Assembly: GCA_024305745.1 (NCBI GenBank)
Contig: JAHRBS010000004.1
Coordinates: 372,001-436,000, forward strand
Direction: 5' to 3'
Length of the DNA: 64,000 nt
Origin: Polyporus tsugae
Taxonomy: Eukaryota > Basidiomycota > Agaricomycetes > Polyporales > Polyporaceae
Positions 24,073 through 36,443 of this stretch are shown here, piece by piece. The notes below the pieces were generated by a model. It saw nothing but the letters and a program-made list of their open reading frames with translations, did not search any database and was not told the DNA's origin. The position numbers and the translations under genes are program-made. Position 1 is the first letter of the stretch. Each line of letters starts with the position of its first letter.

Positions 24073-27000
24073 TTAGCCGAGCTTGGTGAGGAGGACACCC
24101 AACATGTCTTCGATTTTCTGCATTCTGCCGTCCAACGCGTCCAGGCGTTCTTCGAATCCTCGCTCATCTAACAGGTGCGACGCCTTCCCGCCAACGCGGT
24201 TGGCCAGCGCGTCGATCTTGTTCTCCAGCGTTTCCAGCCGGAGTTTTGACGACCGTTGCATGTCGTCGAGTTTGACATCGAGTACGCCAAGCCACACGGA
24301 ATGGCTGGTTTCCGCCTTGAGTGCTTCACGTGGAGGCTGACAGAGCACTAGGCCGTGCATTGGCTTGTGCTTGCCTTTGATGTGGGTGCGGCTTGCCTCG
24401 CAAGCAGCACACACGAACACGTCGTCTAGCATGATCGCAGGCACTACGATTAGCTCAGTAGCCAACGAGACGTGCACAAGGGACGTACCTTCGCACTCGA
24501 CACAGTACCAGCAAGGCCGCGACACTCGAGCGCGACACCCGGTGCACGACAGCTCGCGCCTGACGATGCGCTCCGCTCTTGTTTCGGGTTGGTGGCCCTC
24601 CACAGACTCGCCCAGATCCTGTGAGTCCTGGACCGTGCTCGCATCCGACAGCGCCTCTTCTGCGCGCATGAGTGCATTATGAGCGGCACGATATGTGCCT
24701 CCGAACTCCCGGTGCCGGTGAACGACTTTCCGCACTTTGAGCAGGCGGTGAGAGGGAAGGTGGGGGGAATGAAGGTCGGCCCTCCTGTCGGGGCCAACGA
24801 CCGCTGCGAGGCACTCTGCCTTGTCACAGAGGTCCAGCGTGTCCCGAGAAGTATGGCAGTCAAGGCAGATAACGCGAGCCCCCGTAATCCCAGCACGACA
24901 ATGAGCGCAGTTAATACCGCTGTGGAGGTTGTCCGTCAGAACCCTGGTTGGACCAGATAGTGGAATAGAGCGCACAGGTGTTTCGGTGCAAGCCTCAGCC
25001 GGTACTCGTAGACCATGCGATAGTACCGAGCTTCAGATGTCGTCATAGCAAGGAAGCATCTCCTGGTTGCCTCGAGCTCTTCTTCAGTTCCTGAGGGACC
25101 TATCCCGTCCAAGTCGGCACGAATGAGCTGGACGTAGCGTCGGCGCGTCGCCAAGCGCTCCCGTAGGCGAGACTTAGCGAGGAGTCCCCGTCTGACTTGA
25201 TCCAGAACGGCGCGAGTTGCGAATTGCCACAGACCTCTAGGCTGGTTTATGTCCAAGTCATTGAGCGACGGCCAGAATCGCATAGCATCGCAAGATAGCC
25301 TCTTCAAGTAGAAGATTCCGTCCTCGTCGCGAGAGACGCAGGTCCATGACCCGGAGAACACGCGTCCACCGTCGCTGAGAGTACCGCAGAAGCGTCTTGG
25401 CCGAAAGCGCGCAGCGTATGTGATCGTGAAGAGGTATATGGTGCGTCCATCTGTATCCTGTTCAGCGACCCCAACGAGTTTCCAACGCGTACTGGTCGGC
25501 GCAATTCCGGAGGCAACGAACTGATTATCCTTGAACCTCGCGGCGTGAATATCGAGCGAGATCATCGGCTCAGAAGGATACATGTCCCCCGTGCCGACAT
25601 GTCCGCACCAGTGTCCTAGACTAAGGGCAAGTGAGAAATATAAACGTATGGATAGTGCGATTTTTCCGGCTCACATTGAGTGTAGGGGCCCTTGCGCCAT
25701 CTGATCCTCGGCCGACTCGACGAAGTCTGGGTTGACCAGAAGGTCGTCGACGTTATCCATGGGATGGTTCAGAATCTCTGCCAGGTTGATACTCGGCTCC
25801 TCGTCAGTGTCACTGTAGACATGGTCGACGTAGCGGGATTCTCGTAGCCGATCGAAAGACCAAAGGGGAGAAGGATCGTGCCAGTAGTTGAACTAATCAA
25901 GCGCGTTAGCCTCATGGGTTGTACATGCAGAGTGAAAACTGACCATCTCGAATGCAAAGACCTTGAACTGTTGGGTCGGCTCATGGTTCTGTTGCTTGAA
26001 CAAGTCTGGAAAAGACTTATGACTTAGCTCAGACCCAACTTCGAACACTGACCTACGTACTTTCCAAGTCGTGATGGCGATCGCTGACTGCATGGAAAGC
26101 CCACTCAATTGTATTCGCAGAGTCCCAGAGCTCGTCCTTGTGGAGAACGGTGGTCTTTGCGATGCGCATGATCTCGAGATCACGCTTGAGGAGGAGATAG
26201 AGGAGAACGAAGATGTTCTGGGGGACGTTGGAAGTCAGCAAGGTTGCGGTTCGTTCGTAGGAGATTCTGGTACCTTCTCGATCCTTCCCGGACCAGTCAC
26301 AAGGATGAGCGTGTCCGCGCCGTCGATGTCGTATCTGATGGTCTCCAGCTTCCTTCGCATCCTGTCCTCCTCCTCCTCCACATAGCTCTCGAACTTCTCG
26401 CGCATTGCATTGCTCCATTCGGCCCGTCGAAAACCCGTGGTAAGCTCCGTAATGAGGGACCAGACGGAGTCGAGATAACGCTCGAGGAATCGGCGGTTGG
26501 CTGGGAGAACGAGTGATTTGACGGCGAACATCTTGTCAAGGAGCTGGTCGATCTCAGCGATATAGTGCGTCATAGCCATTTGCCATCCTTTCCCTCAGGG
26601 TAAACGTGAATTCTAAACACCACGATAGGGAGCGACTCACCGACTGCCCAATATGCCATCCAGTGTAGTAGGCTGCGGATTGTTGGCATGATTGAATGTT
26701 TCGAAAGCAGCACGTGGAACGTACCTCCAGTCAGCAGGACGTGCGGTAGTAAACGCGTTAGCTTCCCCCACTGTGATGAAGCCGGATGCATCGTCGTCGA
26801 ATGCTTCTATGAGTGCTTGCAGGCGGGTAACGTTGATATACTCTAGGGTCCACTCGTCCTGTTCGGTAACGCGTGTGGGGTAGTCGCAATCGCTGAAAGT
26901 CCTCTCGTTCTTCCGGAGCTTATCGAGCTTTTCCAGGCAGTAGTCACGAAGGGCGAGGATGAAATGTCGTGCTTTGACGTTCCCGCGCCATCGCTGAGCG

Positions 27001-28618
27001 AGAAGCGTAGAGGATAAGTGTCCATACAAGCCCCATATAATGTCAGACGTACCATCTCCTTCCAAATGTTGCGCAAGTCCTACAATCGAAGTAATAAGCA
27101 TCCTATAACGACAGGACAACGTGAACGTAGCGCCGCTCACCGGGTCGATGATCCTGTCATGAGGGCCTGCAGTGACGGCGTTGATGACGAGATCACCTTG
27201 ATGATGAATGATCCTCCGCATCTCCGCGGCAAGCTCCCTTTGCTGCATCATGAACTTGCGCTCGAAACTCTCAAAGTTGTTTGCAATCGCGATGTCGGGG
27301 TCGTCGAGCAATTCGGCTTTGAGTGCCTGGAAGTCTATGGTGCTCTCTCTTCGGCGAATTTTTGCCCATCCACGAGAGGTGGCGCTAGGCGTTGAGCCGG
27401 AGGTAGATATCGTCGCCGACCTCTCCCTATAAAGACTTGCCAACAACGTCTCGTTCTCCAAAACGGCCTCCGGTCCGCCTCGTCTTTTCACAAACGCTGC
27501 GAGTTCTCGTTGCTCTGGAGGTGTATTCTGGCGAAGGAGGTCGATGACAGCATCAACCCTGATTCTCGTATAAGCGAGCTGAATTTTAGGAGGAAAATGT
27601 GTACGGACTTGGAATCTAACGTGTCTAGCTTGCGGTGTGCGATGTCGATGTTGATCCCGAGGTGTATCGCCAGGGCGAACTCGATGTCTGCACGGCGTTT
27701 GCTAAACCGTCGAACAAAGATATGGAGTGCATCATCCCAGCGAGATCCCCGGAACACCTTGTGGAGGAGCTTCGTCTTCGCGTACGCGTCGCACGCATTG
27801 GCGCACTCCCTGATATCTTGCTCCATCAAATCGACGTGGCCTTGTAGTCGTTCCTGGATAGTCTTTCCGTCTTTTCCTACGTGAGTTGGCCCACCATGGA
27901 CGTGTTGAAGCCTGAAAGAGGAAATGTCAACAAATATCTTCACGTGCAACGTCTCAATGCCTTACTCCACAAGGGCCGACATCATGTCCCTCATTTCTAG
28001 GAACAGGAGCCCAATTTTCTTGTCATTCTCGCGTCGCTTGAGGTCCAGCTCTATCGCGACCTTGAATGCACCGACAGCCACTGCAGACCCGTCAAGTTAC
28101 AATGGTGCATGGAAACGAACACGCGTAAGACTTACGTGCAATAAATGGATGAATGGCTGCGGCGTCCTGCAGGACCTTCAAGAGCTCCGGAAGCCCGTCA
28201 ACAATGCTGTTCGAACCGCTTTGAAGGAAACTCATCGTTCCCGACCCCACTGCAGAGGTTAATGGAGACATCATGGTGGCGATGTATCCCATTTCAGTGT
28301 TGATCGCAAGTACACGATCGGCTGTCAAATGGTGACTATTGACACAATGAACGCATACAACCATAGAAAACACGCACCTTGAGCCCGTCCATCCTTTCCC
28401 CTTCCCTTGTACCGACCAAAGCTAGCAGTTGCTGCATCCAACGCAAGCGAGGCTGACCGGAAGCGTATGGGGCGCTCCTCTCCGGTCAGGGTCTCTTCAT
28501 CGAACGCTAATGAGGACGAACTCGTGCTCGAGCTAGAAGAGAAACTGGGCGTCCGGAGTTCAGGCGAGTCAGTGAGGGAAGCCCCGAAAACGGGCTCAGG
28601 ACTCAAGGAGAGCGACAT
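24073..28618 (-). CDS. large EF-hand and ZZ-like zinc-finger protein
   Basis: Fifteen exons on the minus strand: 28618-28378, 28321-28136, 28080-27966, 27911-27621, 27558-27141, 27079-27053, 26993-26725, 26672-26641, 26587-26274, 26217-26061, 26005-25944, 25892-25675, 25620-24976, 24919-24489 and 24425-24073. All introns are 51-63 nt and phases agree, giving 1252 residues. A Ser-rich start is followed by a helical region, about residues 80-280, rich in Lys/Glu/Leu (KVAIELDLKRRENDKKIG). A canonical EF-hand loop lies at about 492-503 (DDDASGFITVGE). Near the C-terminus are two ZZ-like fingers with paired Cys (CAHC...CLDC, CTGC...CVEC...CAAC), then a C-terminal coiled coil. I know similar Agaricomycete proteins only as EF-hand-containing proteins of unknown function. 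Calcium and zinc binding are inferred from motifs. A role in self/non-self or stress signalling would be speculation. Confidence 0.85.
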
Positions 28619-29247
28619 TGGGGGACGAAAGCGAAGATGGGGAACACATCAAGTGTAGTGGGGTTGGCCTTCATATAGTTACGTTACGCGCGCAACTGCT
28701 GATTCGCTCTAAGCGAAGCGGCCGGAATCGAGGCCGTGGACAAGGGAAATGGAGATGCCATGCTACACGCGAAGGCAGGGTCATCGGCGGTGGTCGCGCT
28801 CACACTAGACGTCGAGTCAACGCCGATGATTGAGTTCTGCCGCGAAATCAGAACGTGAGGATGATGAAGGGGTCGAGAAGCTGCGAACTTACCTGCATGA
28901 TACAGTAAATTTGCACTTCCATTTGATGTCGGCGTCCACAGGAGGATCGAAAGGACATGGAAGCACTTACCGCACTTCGAGCATAACTATAAGTTAAAAA
29001 AAATCGTGCAAAAGTACTATGAAGCAACGTAAAGTTACCACGTCCACAGACGGAAGCATCGAATGAAGGGCTGCGCAACGCGGAGAGTTCCGCCGTCATT
29101 ACATCCCGCCGACCCCGTGGGACGTTGATACACAGTAGATAACGCAATTACGAATACAAAAACACAGGTCGTTCGTCAACGGCGAAGAGAGCGGTGCCAC
29201 ACCACCATGGTGAGGCAAACAGAAGTTACGGTACAACATGGAGAAAT
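28619..29247. other. intergenic spacer between two minus-strand genes
   Basis: About 630 bp upstream of the EF-hand gene and downstream of the FUSC-like gene. Minus-strand splice-donor-like GTAAG motifs near 28890 and 28967 could mark introns in a 5' untranslated leader, but no coding frame supports an extra exon. Confidence 0.4.
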
Positions 29248-32200
29248 CTATGCGTCCTTCGCTGGTCGATCGACGGGAGATGCCACGGCGGTCCTCGGCT
29301 CTGGGACCCCGATCCCATGGATGTGATACTGCTCCCCAACGAGCTCCTTGGTGGCGACCATCAGTTTATCCAGTCTGAGAACGATGCCGAATGCGGTAGT
29401 GACGCCGACAGAGAATGTCCTGTCATCGTCACACGGAATGAGAAGCAGCCAAACAGCTATTCGGGAGAACGCTCACAGGTATTGCTCGTTTGCGAGCGTG
29501 TCCATAGTCATCGTCCGCGGTAGGCCGTAGTCGTCGTCAGCCTCATGTCGGATGATGTTCAAACCATGCGTGTGGACCATGAACCTGTCAAGCAACGGAC
29601 AAGGAGTAATCTGAGGCAGTGGATTCCCCGTCCGAAGGGCGGTTGAAATTAAACCTATGGTCGGTCACTCACAATCAACCACTAAGAGTAAAGCAAGTTG
29701 ACGTGCAGCTTACTAATCACCGCGAGGACGTCGCCTTGGAAGTCGGCGTCGAGGAACCGCGTCCGTAGCAGGAAAGCCCTAGACCATGCCGGCTCTAAAT
29801 GCTCCGCGACGGACATCAGGTGTGAGAGGAGATTCGCAATTTGCCTAACGTCGAGAGTGAGTATCGGCGCTGCTGAAAATGCAAAACAATACCCACATCT
29901 GATGGTCCAGTATCTTCTGGTAGCGCTCCGATGGCCATCTCCCTCTCAGAGAATACTGCATGGCATTATCAGCGAAACAACGCAACACTGCGAATATAAC
30001 ACATGCCATACCTCGTATACGATGTTCGTCCTCAAGAAAACTGAGCGCATCAGTTTGAGCCGAATGGCGACCAGACTTTGTGCAATCTCTGCCCTCGACA
30101 CTTCCTGGTGTTCTCTGGTATTCGCAAAGGAAACGATGGAGCAGTATACCGTTCCTAATTCTGCGACAGTGGTGGCCATCATGGAACGTTGATACTTCCT
30201 CAACGTCGTCGATGGTGGCAGGAGCGAGAAGATGCTGCCAAAACGTTCAGCCAGCTCTCGACGCAAGGATAACGACCACGGCACTTACAAGGCTGCAACT
30301 ACGCCACATATAACCGTCACAAAGCGCCTCTGTTACCTAATGAGAATGCGACGTCGGTTTAATCGGGATGAAAGCTCACCCATGCGACGGCCCATCCCTG
30401 GTAGGTGATCGGAAGAACCGTATGGTTGTTTTGCCACGAAAATCCAACCACCTGCAGACAACATACTTAGCGATGGAGGAGAAGAGAACGTCATCTGAGA
30501 CTCACCAAACTCGCTGTAACGAACAAAACAATGTTCGTGATCGGGTGCACCGGCCAATACAGACGCCAAAAGATGAGGAACGGCGAAGAGACCCCGATCA
30601 CAGCAGCCAACCCATAAGCGTTGCCGGTCCCACTCCCCGCGGAAATATACCACAGGGCCAGGCCGAGCGCGCCACCGAGCGTCGTGCTAAGTACTCGAGA
30701 CACCAGCGCGAATATCGTATCACCGCGGAAGCGGGCAAGGGTGAGTTGGCCCATGAACCTGCGAGGCTATGAGCACTGCATCAATTCGCGAACCTAACTG
30801 CATGACGCACACTGCCCAGGCGAATCTCTGTTCTATACCCGGCATCAGCTTTTCCGCATCGGTGAGATCAGATTCTGACATACCGTATGCGAACGGTGCA
30901 GTACTCTTTAAGAAGCTCGGTATGCATAACAGAACTGTTCGAAGAGGGTGAGTGGAGCCCTCCACAGTAGACCCAGTATTATCACGCACCCGATAGCACA
31001 CCTGCCTTGAGTGCAAACAATACGTTTCCGCGAGTCAGGCCAGTGGCGCAGCCATGTATCCAGTGCATGACCCATTGGAACGTGTTCGAGGGAGGCAACG
31101 CATCCGGGTCTCGTCGACTGGTCATGCCGAGGTCTTGGTCCCATGCAGGATCAATGCCTTGAACGACGTCTGGGGACGGCCATTCAGTACCACGCTTAAC
31201 ATATGTAGTGTACATGGAACGTACCGGGATCCTCATCATCTACTTGATCCATGTCGTCGGCATTTGACCAAAGACTCCATTGCAATACACGGCGGAAGGG
31301 TTCGCTCGGCCACCAGAGGCGCGACTTCGGACACTCATTCTCGAGCTTGATGATGTTGTCGAGCTGTTCAACAATGTATGAGAACTTCCCAGGGAAGGAA
31401 TCCGTAGGCATGAACGCACGATCTCGGTCAGGATACCGGAGAACCGCATAACGTGATATTGATACATGAAGCAGTGGAACAGATAGCGGTGCGGCGGAGC
31501 GTCGCTGTCTTCAGAACGAAGCGTTTTCGGATCGAACACGCAACGATATGGGTCCAGAACGTGAAGTCTGCATGTTACAGCACGTCAACCAAGCTGAACG
31601 CCGCATGCAGAGACACGGAAACGTACCTCTTATCCTTCTTGAACCTCTCCGACACATCCTTGACGTTCTTGCTTAGCATCTCGAGCTTAGCTAACCGTTC
31701 CGCCCTGAGGCGCTCGATGGCGACCTGTCGGCCAAAGCTCCCAGACCTCGCTTCCGCAAACCAACACTGTACACCCTTCAATACGGCCTGCGACGCGCAC
31801 AGTAACTCATCGCAGGATTCTTGCAGTAGAGCCGTGAACTGCTCCGTGTAGTCTGCCATGCGACGATCAGTGAACCGCGTCGCCTCGATCGCAATGTACC
31901 GCTGCGACTCGAATACCCCGACGGCGCTCTCTGACGCAATCGTAGTCAAACGTTGGGGTGCGAGTCTCTGAGCAAGGTTGAGGAGCGAGGAGTGAAGGTG
32001 GTGATCGTGGTGTTCTTCCTTGTGATGCGTGAGGCGCGAATGGAGGTAACGCGATAACGACGTTTGCATCCGCGGTGTGTGCCTACGACGCGCGAACTGC
32101 CCAACGTCCTCTCTCACACCGTTCGGGGGTGAGCCGGGGCTAGTTGGGGTGCCTGGCAGTGTGGTTGCCGGCGTCATGCTGAAAGGGGACGCCGGTCGGG

Positions 32201-33814
32201 AGGGGATAGGGGTCACAGGGAATCGCTCACGAATTGGGTCGATGAGCGAGAAGAAGACGACCATACCGTCCGCCCGAGATATGAGGCGCCGGACGCAGGT
32301 TTGAAACTCTCCCATGCGGGCAGGAGAAAAACGACCGTAGACGATATCCTGGTTGAGCAGCCGCGAAGTGGCACCAGCCGGACCGAGCGCGCCTTCGGAT
32401 CGCCCCAGCGCACCACGGATGCCGTCCACTGTGGTCTTGAACTCGTCACCAGAGGGGTCGTGAGTGAGAACGACGCGGTGTTGCACCAGGAACTCGTTCA
32501 GAGGATCAAGGACGCCGACGAGAGTTTGGCAGTAACGCGCCGAGATAGTCGTCGGGAAGAGCGTGGCAGCGAAGAACACGCAAAGGGCGCAGTGGAAAGT
32601 GAGGGGTAAGACGATCATTCGGCCAAGGAAGTAGAAGGGGTATGGATAGAGAACTTGCGTAGTGAGACACACATCGAGGCAGATGCACGAGAAGACGGTC
32701 GCGAAGAGATACGGTCCTGGTCCTAGTCTGACCTTCAGGTAGAGAAAAAAGGCACTCCCGAAGAAGATGAACACTGCAAGGATGATCGTGGGGCCGGCCT
32801 CAACGTATTTGGCAGCATGGATGTCTGTAGGGCTTGGAAAGTAGTCGACGTTCGTCCTCGCGAGGTGGGAGAGGAAAATGCCTAGGCAACTCCAGCTACG
32901 AGAGAGTGTCTGAGCTTATGCAGTGAGAAGGGGTAGATAGGAGGAATATTCGCTTACGCCCAAGCCGTTACGATGAGCGTGACGAATATGAGCTCGCGTT
33001 CCAGGACGGCGATGAAGGGATCGTGCGGAGTGTCGAGGTAGGATGCTATCCGCACATGGGTAAGGTATGGATACACGATGTACAATTGCACTCACAGATC
33101 AAGAGGAGAAAGCTAGCCTGGCAGAAACATATTAGCGCATTGCAAGTTTCACCGAGCATGAAGCCTGGATGGTCACGAAGTATATACGAGGCTGGTGAGA
33201 GACACTGGCCGAACAACATCTCGGCACGGGGACAGTGTTGCGCATGGCGTGGCCATGACGCATCGAGAGCTGATCGACCCTTCCAATGTCATCTCTCGTG
33301 TTGAACTCGTCTACATATATCCTCGTTTGAGGGAGTCAACATCTGGCGCAGATTACGCTAGTAGAGGACCAGCGACCGCCGCAAACACAGGGCCCACACG
33401 AGCAGCCCACCAGAGACTTATAGGCGTGCTTATCGGACGCATACAATCATGGGTATGACCACTCACCATGCCAATCATGCTTGCCGTTGGCCCGATGATC
33501 ATCAGCAGTGCTGAGACCCAACATACTACGGCGCATCGAATAACGGGCTTGAGCTTCGACCAAGTCAGGTTCGGACGTATCCAGCTGAGGTCCAATGGCA
33601 GCAGCTTCGCGATCCGGGTAGTGATGGGTATCTTGGGCGGGGATGGGGTGTCCGGACGCGGTCTGAAAGGCTTTTCGCTGCCATCGCTGGGGTGGGGAAC
33701 GTCGTCTGGGATGCGGACGTGCCGAGGACTGGGCGGGCCTTCTTCCTCGTCGCCTAAGCGGGGGTCGTAGCGGCGAGGACCGTTCATCGGGCCTTCCTTC
33801 GCGCTCGTCGACAT
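29248..33814 (-). CDS. FUSC/Brefeldin-A-sensitivity-type multi-pass membrane protein
   Basis: Seventeen exons on the minus strand: 33814-33467, 33117-33096, 33045-32958, 32895-31627, 31567-31420, 31363-31225, 31169-31002, 30934-30884, 30832-30811, 30758-30506, 30451-30380, 30329-30289, 30234-30012, 29955-29897, 29844-29714, 29654-29477 and 29419-29248. Phases agree throughout, giving 1127 residues. A disordered N-terminus is followed by a first six-helix block (SALLMIIGPTASMIGM, LYLKVRLGPGPYLFATVF), a long cytosolic region with low-complexity Pro/Ser/Thr and His stretches, then a second transmembrane block (FMGQLTLARFRGDTIF, FLIFWRLYWPVHP). The C-terminal signature KLMVATKELVGEQYHIHG is typical of the fungal family annotated as ArAE/FUSC-like or Bre4-type transporters. 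Role in efflux or ER/Golgi membrane transport is family inference. Two 22-nt exons and a 349-nt first intron are unusual. Confidence 0.88.
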
Positions 33815-34061
33815 CGTGGAAGGAGCGTGTCGGATTCGAATGCGATCGTCATCGGACTCTGCAAGTGGGGGCGGACAGTGTCGGAGTCAGCCTCCAAAGA
33901 CACCAGTGCCGTTCGTCGCCGAGCGGGGCAAGAGCGGGGGCCCGAGGAGTGGAACACCCCCGGGCGCCGTTGCTTAGCGCTGGCCGCACAATGCCGAAAG
34001 TCGACTCTCTCGACTGGCGCGTCTGGAGCTCATCGACTCGCACAACGATCACCCTCCCCCG
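33815..34061. promoter_or_regulatory. divergent promoter between FUSC-like gene and LSM6
   Basis: Only 247 bp separate the two start codons, which point away from each other (33814 on minus, 34062 on plus). Both upstream regions must overlap here. No clear TATA box is visible, and the sequence is GC-rich, as expected for a housekeeping gene such as LSM6. Confidence 0.55.
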
Positions 34062-34492
34062 ATGGATGAATCTACGCCGCCGCCGCCGCCTCCTCCACCT
34101 GCAGCTGCGGAGCCCTCTCCCCCACCCCCACCCTTGACCTCGGGCTCGCCAACCGACTTTTTGAAGGGAGTGGTCGGCAAACGTGTCGTCGTCCGCTTGA
34201 CGTCCGGTGTCGACTATCGAGGTGAGTAGAGATTTCTGACTGAACGTATCCGACCTGCGATTGAATGTTGCATATATGCTATCAATCCTAGGAATTTTGT
34301 CCTGCTTGGACGGCTACATGAACATCGCACTCGAGCAGACCGAGGAGCATGTAAACGGGAGGGTCACAAACCGTTATGGAGACGCCTTCATCCGGGGAAA
34401 CAATGGTATGTAGCCTGCAATCCTGCGTATGCTCCTGGAGGCTGATATATGCATTACAAGTACTATATATCTCCGCTGCAGAACTTTTGTAG
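34062..34492 (+). CDS. LSM6: U6 snRNA-associated Sm-like protein LSm6
   Basis: Exons 34062-34221, 34292-34405 and 34461-34492 with phase 1 introns encode 101 residues. The Sm fold is complete: FLKGVVGKRVVVRLTSGVDY, then GILSCLDGYMNIALEQTEEH (Sm1) and YGDAFIRGNNVLYIS (Sm2). These match LSm6 rather than other LSm proteins. LSm6 is part of the LSm2-8 ring on U6 snRNA 3' ends in the nucleus and of LSm1-7 in cytoplasmic mRNA decay. An N-terminal Pro-rich extension of about 25 residues precedes the Sm domain; most LSm6 proteins are around 80-90 residues and lack it. A second ATG lies out of frame at 34066. Confidence 0.93.
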
Positions 34493-35183
34493 GAACATGG
34501 ATACGTCTCGGACCCGCTGTCGACCTTGTTCGGACATTTCTTGTCTTCAATTCAAGATTTCCAACGTCTTTCTCTTTGCAGAAAGTCCTCGATGTCAACC
34601 CACCCCTTAGTCATCATGTGTGAGATCATGCCCTTCATGCCGTTGAACGTCGAGCTTGAGATATTGAAGCAGAGCAAGAGCGCAGTTGGTCTCCCCGCGC
34701 GCGATGAGCGGCCCTTGGCTGGTCGCAGCGTACCAGCGAGTCTAGCACCCAGAACTTCAAGGAGAACTTGGACATCCCTACGTAAGTTCTCCTTGTTTTC
34801 TAGCTAATGGGTTCTGCCTTCTGATCCTTCCCAAACCCTCAAGATCAACTGCCCACGTCCCGGCGGTCGGCACATGCGTACTTTACCATCTTGTATGCAG
34901 CTCCGCTCCCAAGTGTCGCTCCAACTCATTGTTGCTTCTGATAAGGGCATTTTGTCTTGTATTCGCCAGGCGAATATATGATGTGTACCAATTTCTACGA
35001 TGTGCCAATGTACGGACAGCATGCAATCCGCAAGGCAAGTTTGTTTGTCTTGCGTCTGGCAGAGGCAATTTATTCGGCAGCCCGGCATCCCATAACATAT
35101 TTCAGGGCAGTAAAGACAACATATTTTGGGAGGTCGGAACCGGTACTCTGACATATGCCAACTCGCAATTGCCCTGAAATACA
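34493..35183. other. intergenic spacer with no recognised gene
   Basis: About 690 bp between the convergent LSM6 and 35184-35879 genes. Frames of 60-126 codons exist on both strands but overlap and carry no motif or splice pattern that I trust. Confidence 0.45.
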
Positions 35184-35879
35184 CTAAAATCGTGTGTCAT
35201 CTGAAGGAGGGACTCGGACCGAGATGTCCACATGAAACGCCCCCTTAGCCCTCTGAACGAACTCGCCCAACAACAGGTCATCAAACTTGAAGAGCACGTG
35301 CTGGCGGAGGCACCCCATTGACCCAAAGGCAAGGAGAACCTGGTTCGGAGTATCTTAGTGAACAAACCATCAGACATCATGGAGAATCTCGTAGAATGCC
35401 GTCACAGCGCACGGCTGCACTCACAAGGGTCTTCTCCATCTCCCGCGCGATTGCTTTCGCAAGCTGACCTTTTGTGACCCCGACGTCGACCTCACACGAT
35501 GCCACTAGCTTTTCGTCCTAATGCGACATGAGATCAGTAAGAATGCGGCCTCGTGTGGAAGAAATGACCGGGATTACGTACGGAAGACTTGATAGCCAAG
35601 CTCATGACGATGCTGAGCTTCTCCTCGAACGTCGTCCTTCCGGGGATGTGAGGAAATGCTGGCTTGTCTGTGCCGGGAAAGACGCCCCCTTTCGCGGCGG
35701 ACATGGGTACGTTGAGCCGGATAACCCACGGCATCTTGACGGGTCCGGTCGAGCCGACGGTGTACAGGGCCTCCCGTATGAACTGATACAACCCGCTGGA
35801 CGTCAGTGGATAACTTAGACTCCCCACCGCTACCGCCTAAACCTCACCCTATATCCACTGTATTGCCGGCCGCCGACAT
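35184..35879 (-). CDS. small hypothetical protein next to a Copia insertion
   Basis: Four exons on the minus strand, 35879-35848, 35795-35582, 35517-35425 and 35339-35184, give 164 residues with consistent phases (2,0,0). Intron 1 has a CTGAC branch-like motif close to its acceptor. I do not recognise the family. It is a mostly soluble, mixed alpha/beta-looking protein with the blocks LYQFIREALYTVGSTGP and GQLAKAIAREMEKTL. An alternative 5' end also keeps frame: an ATG at 36057, exon 36057-35937, a 10-nt exon 35857-35848, then the same downstream exons (197 residues). The 5' LTR of the Copia element starts at 36117, only 60 bp beyond that upstream ATG, so the native promoter may be displaced. 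Confidence 0.6.
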
Positions 35880-36116
35880 CTTCCGCCAATATCACGGGTT
35901 TTGGGACGCGAAGCGGAGCCAGCAACCAAACGTTACCTGTTTTGAGGTAGGACAGGCCGTTCGGGAGCTTTGCTACCGCTCCCTCTGCGAACGGATCCCC
36001 GGGTAGCAGCCTGAGTTTCAGCTGCTGGCCGTGAGCCTCACATTCGCTGCGACACATCTCCGAGCGACACGTACGATGATGGATTCTTCATCTCCAGTGG
36101 CGTTGTCGGTACACGT

Positions 36117-36443
36117 TGTTGAGCGCGGCACTGCCAAGCGCTGGCAGCCAACATAGCCGCTAGGCTGTGACACCGCCATAGCGCCAGTTGTCACACATGC
36201 CAGATTACTCATAGCCTCATCTATGATAATCACGCACAGCTCGACTGTGCACCGTGTATGCTACTGTACAGTTCTTATATAATCTAGTAGTATATATACA
36301 GCTCCCCAGAGCCCCCAATACAGACAGTTCTTTACACCCTACCACCATCATCACTTAACAAGCCTCAACAACCCCTCCAGGTGAGTATGCGGAGCTTCCG
36401 CTAGAGTTGCTGCCCGGTGTGGGCTTTGCCCCCGGGTTCAACA
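36117..36443 (+). repeat. 5' LTR of the Copia element
   Basis: It is 327 bp with TG...CA ends within a 6-bp inverted terminus (TGTTGA/TCAACA). AT-rich TATATAA/TATATATA boxes at 36277-36298 are likely the internal promoter, and a strong splice donor AG/GTGAGT lies at 36379-36386. It differs from the 3' LTR at 36182 (C versus T) and 36325 (C versus G). Confidence 0.95.
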
